From Streptomyces sp. NBC_00620 (GTDB lineage Bacteria; Actinomycetota; Actinomycetes; Streptomycetales; Streptomycetaceae): a stretch of DNA of 64,000 bases. Positions 60,401 through 64,000 of the stretch are shown here, piece by piece (the stretch's first letter is position 1; each line of letters opens with the position of its first letter). The position numbers and the translations under genes are program-made. The notes below the pieces were generated by a model. The model saw only the letters and a program-made list of their open reading frames with translations. It did not search any database and had not been told where the DNA came from. Where the stretch lies: assembly GCF_026341825.1 (NCBI RefSeq), contig NZ_JAPENY010000002.1, positions 1,769,001 through 1,833,000 on the forward strand, written 5' to 3'.

Positions 60401-61297
60401 TCAGCTCCCGTCGTTCTCGGCGCTGCCCGTCTCGGTGGCGGGAGCGTCGGAAGAGGTGCGCTTGGCGGTACCGGTCGTCGACTTGCGGGTGCGGGCGGGC
60501 GCCGTGGTCTTGCCGGGCGCCTTCGCGACGGCTCGCGCGGGCTTCTTGGCGACCGCCTTCGTGACAGGTCGGGCGTCGGCCTTGGTCTGCCCGTTCGCGT
60601 CGGGCTTCGTGTCGGGAACCGCGAGGGCCTTCCCGGGGGATTGCCCGGCGCCGTCCCCGGCCGGGGACGGCGGAACCGGCGCCCCCGGCGCCCCGAACGG
60701 CAGCACCCGAACCGTGCTGCGCTCCACCGGCTTCGCCGGCACCGGTGTCTCGCGACCCTCGATCAGCACCAGCGCCGCCTGGTAGGTCACGGACAGCGCG
60801 TACGGCGTCTGGTTGAGCATCCCCCAGAGCTTCGACGTCTCGTCGATGTCCATGACCGTCGGCACGAACCGCACCCGCTGCGCCGCCTCAGCCAGATCGC
60901 TGTCGGCCAAGTAGGGCCGCTCACCGGCCTGTTCGATGATGTCCTGGGGCAGCACGGGGATCTCGTGGAGCGTGCGCACCACGGTTCCGATGAGCCGCTG
61001 TCCGACGAGGTCCGTCTCCTCGCCGTACGCGCTGATCACGAAGTTCAGGTCGAGGGCCGCGGCGGGCCGCTTGAGCAGCGTGCCGTCCGGTGCGCGTGTG
61101 GCCAGGTCGTTGTTGCGCTGCGAGGTGTTGGGCGTGACCTGGTACAGGAACACGGTGATGGTCGGATCGGTGGGCGGATCGGCCGGCGGCTTGCGCGTCT
61201 CGACCTTGACGGCCATGTCGATCTCGGGCTGCAGATTGGCCTCGATCAACAGGGCGAGGGCCTGGGTGACGTGGGCGATGGCGAGTGCGTTGCTCAT
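60401..61297 (-). CDS. DUF4255 cap/terminator protein (Afp16/Pvc16 type)
   Basis: The 298-residue protein has DUF4255 at residues about 5-190: ALAIAHVTQALALLIEANLQ, then TITVFLYQVTPNTSQRNNDL and LDLNFVISAYGEETDLVGQR. The remaining ~100 residues are a Pro/Ala/Lys/Thr-rich tail (KAVAKKPARAVAKAPGKTTA), an unusual basic extension. DUF4255 proteins cap the tube and sheath and end tail growth. It is followed directly by the ATPase gene. Confidence 0.9.
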   Translation of the reverse strand: MSNALAIAHVTQALALLIEANLQPEIDMAVKVETRKPPADPPTDPTITVFLYQVTPNTSQRNNDLATRAPDGTLLKRPAAALDLNFVISAYGEETDLVGQRLIGTVVRTLHEIPVLPQDIIEQAGERPYLADSDLAEAAQRVRFVPTVMDIDETSKLWGMLNQTPYALSVTYQAALVLIEGRETPVPAKPVERSTVRVLPFGAPGAPVPPSPAGDGAGQSPGKALAVPDTKPDANGQTKADARPVTKAVAKKPARAVAKAPGKTTAPARTRKSTTGTAKRTSSDAPATETGSAENDGS

Positions 61298-61314
61298 GGC
61301 GTCGGTTCCTCAGT

Positions 61315-61413
61315 CCCTGATCCCGTAATCCCCGGTCGATCGCATATCGCAGATGCCGTAGTCCCCGATCGATCCCATATCCCTGATCCCGTAGTCCCTG
61401 GTCGATCCCACGG
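61315..61413. repeat. Three 33-bp tandem repeats in an intergenic gap
   Basis: Units start at 61315, 61348 and 61381. Unit 3 reads CCCTGATCCCGTAGTCCCTG then GTCGATCCCACGG. Units 1 and 2 differ from it at about 5-9 positions. Each contains a GATCGATC-like core. They lie in the 166-bp gap between the 252-residue protein gene and DUF4255. Confidence 0.85.
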
Positions 61414-61463
61414 CCCTGGTCCCCTTGCGAACCGTTCAGCCGTCCTTGCGTCCCTCACGTCGT

Positions 61464-62216
61464 TCACTCGCGCCCCCGAGCCAGGTACTCCTCCAGGCTC
61501 ACGGCCGCCCCGGGCCGCCGTACCGCGGGCGCCCGCGTCCGGCCGCCCGCCGAAGGTGACGGCGCCGCCGTCACCTCGAGCCGTCCGATCTGCACCTGCA
61601 CCACCTGCTCAGCGCCCCGCCCCGCCCGCCTGCCCGCCACCTGCCGCACGGCATCCCGCGCTGCAGCCGTGTCCGCGGCGCTGGGCCGCAGGGGAGTGGA
61701 CAGGGCGGCGGAAGCGACGTCCGTACCCGGGGGGGTGGGTACGGACGCCGCGCTCTGGGCGGCGGGAACGCCCGCTCGGGTACGCGCCGAACGGCGTCCC
61801 GCCTCGGGGGCGGGCCTCAGCCCGGGCGTCACCGTGGCGGCGGACCGCAACAGCGGCACCACAGGGGCTTCCCGCCCCGCCGTGCGAGAGGCGGACGGCG
61901 TGGGCCCGGGCGCACGCTCGGTCCGTACGACGGTCTGCTCCCTCTCCGTGCGGAATTGGACCTCACGGGAGGTGGGCCGAACCGCCAACCCGTCGTTGTC
62001 CGACGGGACTTGGGGCGCGGTCGGCCATACGGGCTCCTCCGCGTCCGAAACCCCGGTCCGTACCGCCTCGACGCGCTCGAAGGGGCCCGCGAGGCGCGGC
62101 CGTACCCGCACCACCCCGGGACGCGGTGCGGCGCCCAGGGCATGACGGGCGATCAGCCGGTCGAGGAAGTCCGGGGCCCCGAGGCCCTCGGGCGTGCGCC
62201 CGGAGGAGTCAGACAT
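61464..62216 (-). CDS. eCIS-locus hypothetical protein with conserved C-terminal motif
   Basis: ATG 62216 (MSDSSGRTPEGL; GTG 62222 is an alternative) lies within the last codons of the upstream gene; about 250 residues. The N-terminus has GAPDFLDRLIARHALG. Most of the middle is disordered Pro/Ala/Arg-rich. The C-terminus reads VVQVQIGRLEVTAAPSP and ends AVSLEEYLARGRE. A terminal 'IGR.EV...SL.EYL' motif recurs in uncharacterised eCIS-locus proteins as I recall. Function is unknown; a flexible cap- or ATPase-associated adaptor is possible. Confidence 0.7.
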   Translation of the reverse strand: MSDSSGRTPEGLGAPDFLDRLIARHALGAAPRPGVVRVRPRLAGPFERVEAVRTGVSDAEEPVWPTAPQVPSDNDGLAVRPTSREVQFRTEREQTVVRTERAPGPTPSASRTAGREAPVVPLLRSAATVTPGLRPAPEAGRRSARTRAGVPAAQSAASVPTPPGTDVASAALSTPLRPSAADTAAARDAVRQVAGRRAGRGAEQVVQVQIGRLEVTAAPSPSAGGRTRAPAVRRPGAAVSLEEYLARGRE

Positions 62217-63030
62217 CCGCACACAGCTCCAGGTAGTAGCGGCGCCGCAGCGGGCTGAGCGCCAGGATCTCGGGCTCGCTCCACCCGTACGCGGTGGCGA
62301 GCAGATGGACGTCGAGCAGCAAGTCCCTTGCCCATGCGTCCAGTTCGGTCCAGAGGTAGGAGGCGATGTCCAGTTCGGCTCGGGTCGCCGTGCCGCACTC
62401 GGGACAGTTGATGTTGAGCGTCACGTCGGCGGCCGGATCAGCCGCCTCAGCGGCCTCGGCGATCCGCCGCTGGACGGACGGCGGCAGTACGTCGACGAGG
62501 GCGCCCCCACCAAGTACGCCAGGGGGCACACCATCGGCCACACCGTGGGAAACACCGCCGACCACGCCGTTGGAAACACCGCCGGGTGCGACCTCCCCGT
62601 CACGGACCACCGACACGACACACCGCGCGAGCAGCGCCCGGCGGGCATCGGCCTGCCGGGCCGCCGCGGTGAGGTCGGCGACGTTCGGCACCCGGAACTC
62701 GACCACCCAGCCCTCCTCGGCGATCCGCAACGGCGCCGCCTCGGGCACGCGCAACGACCGGGCGAACTCCCCGGCGTCCAGGTCGAATTCCATGTCCGCA
62801 CCGCACGACTCGCACTGCAGGCGCACCTGCATCCGCTCGCCGAACAGGGACCGGCGCAGCGCGAACAGATCGGCCTCGCGTGCGCCCACCGGCAGCGACA
62901 GCAGTGCTTCGCTGTCGCCACCGGTGTCCGGGCGCGCCGCATGATGGAGCAGCAGGGCACGCCCGTCGAAGGTCCGGTCGAGCCCGGCCTCCCAGGTGGC
63001 CAGCAGCTCAGTGGCCTGAGTGATCGCCAT
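62209..63030 (-). CDS. T4-type baseplate hub assembly chaperone-like zinc protein
   Basis: The 273-residue protein has two Cys pairs (LQCESCGADMEFDL and NCPECGTATRAELD) that should bind zinc, separated by helices (LSLPVGAREADLFALRRSLF; LWTELDAWARDLLLDVHLLA; GWSEPEILALSPLRRRYYLE). The layout matches the T4-family hub assembly chaperone proteins found next to the tube gene in eCIS clusters. A Gly/Val-rich repeat (GGVSNGVVGGVSHGVADGVP) interrupts the region between the zinc sites and is coded by imperfect repeats. It acts in baseplate assembly, probably not in the mature particle. Confidence 0.82.
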   Translation of the reverse strand: MAITQATELLATWEAGLDRTFDGRALLLHHAARPDTGGDSEALLSLPVGAREADLFALRRSLFGERMQVRLQCESCGADMEFDLDAGEFARSLRVPEAAPLRIAEEGWVVEFRVPNVADLTAAARQADARRALLARCVVSVVRDGEVAPGGVSNGVVGGVSHGVADGVPPGVLGGGALVDVLPPSVQRRIAEAAEAADPAADVTLNINCPECGTATRAELDIASYLWTELDAWARDLLLDVHLLATAYGWSEPEILALSPLRRRYYLELCADV

Positions 63031-63129
63031 GTGTACCCCCGCCCCTGTCCGTTCGCGACCCGCTCCCGTGCGGGCCGATGGTTCAACTTGCGTGTGATGC
63101 GACGTGCGCGCGGCTCAACTCGCCGGTGT

Positions 63130-63654
63130 TCAGGACGGGTTGAGGAACGACGGCTCCTCCGGCTCGGGAATCTCGTAGTCCCGCTCCCAGCCCTCGCACT
63201 CGAGCTTCAGGCTCTGGATCGCCACCGCGTTGGCGTTCGCGTCCAGCTCGCCGAGGACCTGGTACTCGCTCGGCCACGTCCGGTAGAGCTTGTGCGAAAC
63301 GGCCACCTGGCCGGCCTCGTTGAGGACCTGGATGACGATGTCCTTGCGGAAGTCGGCGAGCGACACCTCGGAGCCGAGCCCCGCGCCGACCTGCCAGACC
63401 TTGTTGGCCCAGCGGTCGAACTCGGGGTCGTGCGTCACACCGCGCTCCAGCGTGATGCCCTCGAACTCGGAGCGTCCCGGCGACTTGCGCGGGGAGCTCG
63501 GATCGCCTCCGTGCCGGTGCTTGACGACTTCGGTGGTCCGCTTGAGCGGACTGACCTTGCTGATGCCCGCGACCGTACGACCGTCCCACAGGACCAGGAA
63601 CTTGAAGTTCTTGTACGGATCGAAACGATGGGCGTTGACCGTGAACTCAGCCAT
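63130..63654 (-). CDS. Inner tube protein (T4 gp19-like; Afp1/5 type)
   Basis: The 174-residue protein opens with the tube signature: RFDPYKNFKFLVLWDGRTVA, GISKVSPLKRTTEVVKHRHG and GRSEFEGITLERGVTHDPEF. It continues with VSLADFRKDIVIQVLNEAGQ and ends in the strand WPSEYQVLGELDANANAVAI. It polymerises as stacked hexameric rings forming the inner tube that carries cargo. Confidence 0.95.
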   Translation of the reverse strand: MAEFTVNAHRFDPYKNFKFLVLWDGRTVAGISKVSPLKRTTEVVKHRHGGDPSSPRKSPGRSEFEGITLERGVTHDPEFDRWANKVWQVGAGLGSEVSLADFRKDIVIQVLNEAGQVAVSHKLYRTWPSEYQVLGELDANANAVAIQSLKLECEGWERDYEIPEPEEPSFLNPS

Positions 63655-63708
63655 CGAATTACTTCCTCGGTATTCCGTGGATTCCTTGCAGATTCCTCAG
63701 CCGTGGCT

Positions 63709-64000
63709 TCACTGGAGCTCGAACTGCCCGGACGTCTGCTGGATCTTGACGATCACGAACTCTGCGGGCCTGACCGGCGCGATGCCGACGAGCACGTTCA
63801 CGACGCCGTTCGCGATGTCCTCGTCCGTCGTGGTGTCCTTGTCGCACTTGACGAAGTACGCCTCGCGCGGAGTGCTGCCCTTGAAGGCGCCCTGACGGAA
63901 CAGCGTGTGGAGGTACGAGGACGCGCTGAGGCGGATCTGCTGCCACAGGTTCTCGTCGTTCGGCTCGAACACCACCCACTGCAGGCCGCGTTGCAGGCTC
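63709..64000 (-). CDS. Contractile tail sheath protein, C-terminal part (cut by window edge)
   Basis: The stop is at 63711-63709 and the frame stays open to the right edge, so the 5' end lies outside. The visible ~97 residues carry the sheath C-terminal motif LQWVVFEPNDENLWQQIRLS, then LHTLFRQGAFKGSTPREAYF and IANGVVNVLVGIAPVRPAEF, ending KIQQTSGQFELQ. It sits 54 bp before the tube gene, the normal eCIS order. Confidence 0.95.
   Translation of the reverse strand, partial: SLQRGLQWVVFEPNDENLWQQIRLSASSYLHTLFRQGAFKGSTPREAYFVKCDKDTTTDEDIANGVVNVLVGIAPVRPAEFVIVKIQQTSGQFELQ

Noticed and set aside
1..64000. CRISPR arrays, tRNA/rRNA genes, riboswitches, phage integrase or attachment sites
   Set aside because: None was recognised on reading both strands; the phage-like genes belong to an injection system without capsid, integrase or lysis modules in the window.

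Overview
The window is high-G+C actinobacterial DNA, almost certainly Streptomyces or a close relative. The signs are many GTG starts, ATGA-type stop/start overlaps, Tat and lipoprotein signals, a DasR-type sugar regulator and a contractile-injection cluster of the Streptomyces kind. No tRNA, rRNA, CRISPR array or intact insertion sequence was seen. Starts were chosen from Shine-Dalgarno spacing; all family names come from motifs read by eye.

Region 1 (1-9.7 kb) is accessory DNA. It holds the 5' end of an AMP-dependent acyl ligase divergent from a GAF-LuxR regulator, an HxlR repressor divergent from a cupin with two perfect palindromes between them, and a Tat-exported DUF1254/DUF1214 protein. 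A decayed stretch follows (dipeptidase tail, frameshifted secreted protein), then a large membrane-anchored STAND NTPase with a beta-propeller-like C-terminus.

Region 2 (9.8-17.2 kb) is an amino-sugar uptake locus: a DasR-like GntR/UTRA regulator divergent from a DasABC-like ABC transporter, a GH20 hexosaminidase and a secreted CBM3-GH16 protein. A strong hairpin ends it.

Region 3 (17.2-35.4 kb) is an orphan small NRPS cluster in what looks like one twelve-gene minus-strand operon from 33626 to 17256. In transcription order it encodes malic enzyme, a divergent PurA-like ligase, an FAD/NAD(P)-binding protein, a formyltransferase, a PCP-thioesterase with a cysteine nucleophile, an MFS exporter, an A-PCP-C NRPS, a free-standing A domain, an FAD dehydrogenase, a Nudix hydrolase, a HAD phosphatase and a second MFS exporter. 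Divergent from it are a 53-residue membrane/secreted peptide gene and an XRE-TPR regulator of RRNPP-like architecture. The regulator's own promoter and the operon promoter share a TTGCC-N7-GGCAA-like element at the same 20-nt spacing. I propose a peptide-receptor signalling module controlling the NRPS operon; this is the most interesting candidate system here.

Region 4 (35.4 kb to the right edge) is most of an extracellular contractile injection system (eCIS), all on the minus strand: sheath (cut by the edge), tube, hub chaperone, small conserved proteins, DUF4255 cap, AAA+ ATPase, a 2144-residue DUF4157 (eCIS-core) cargo protein, a possible immunity gene, LysM/tube-initiator, hub and spike proteins, PAAR tip, gp25, two baseplate wedge proteins, a tail protein, a DUF6519 protein and a peptidoglycan amidase. 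The cargo C-terminus carries an HNH-like nuclease motif. That tip and the gene after it have clearly lower G+C than the rest, as expected of a swapped toxin/immunity cassette.
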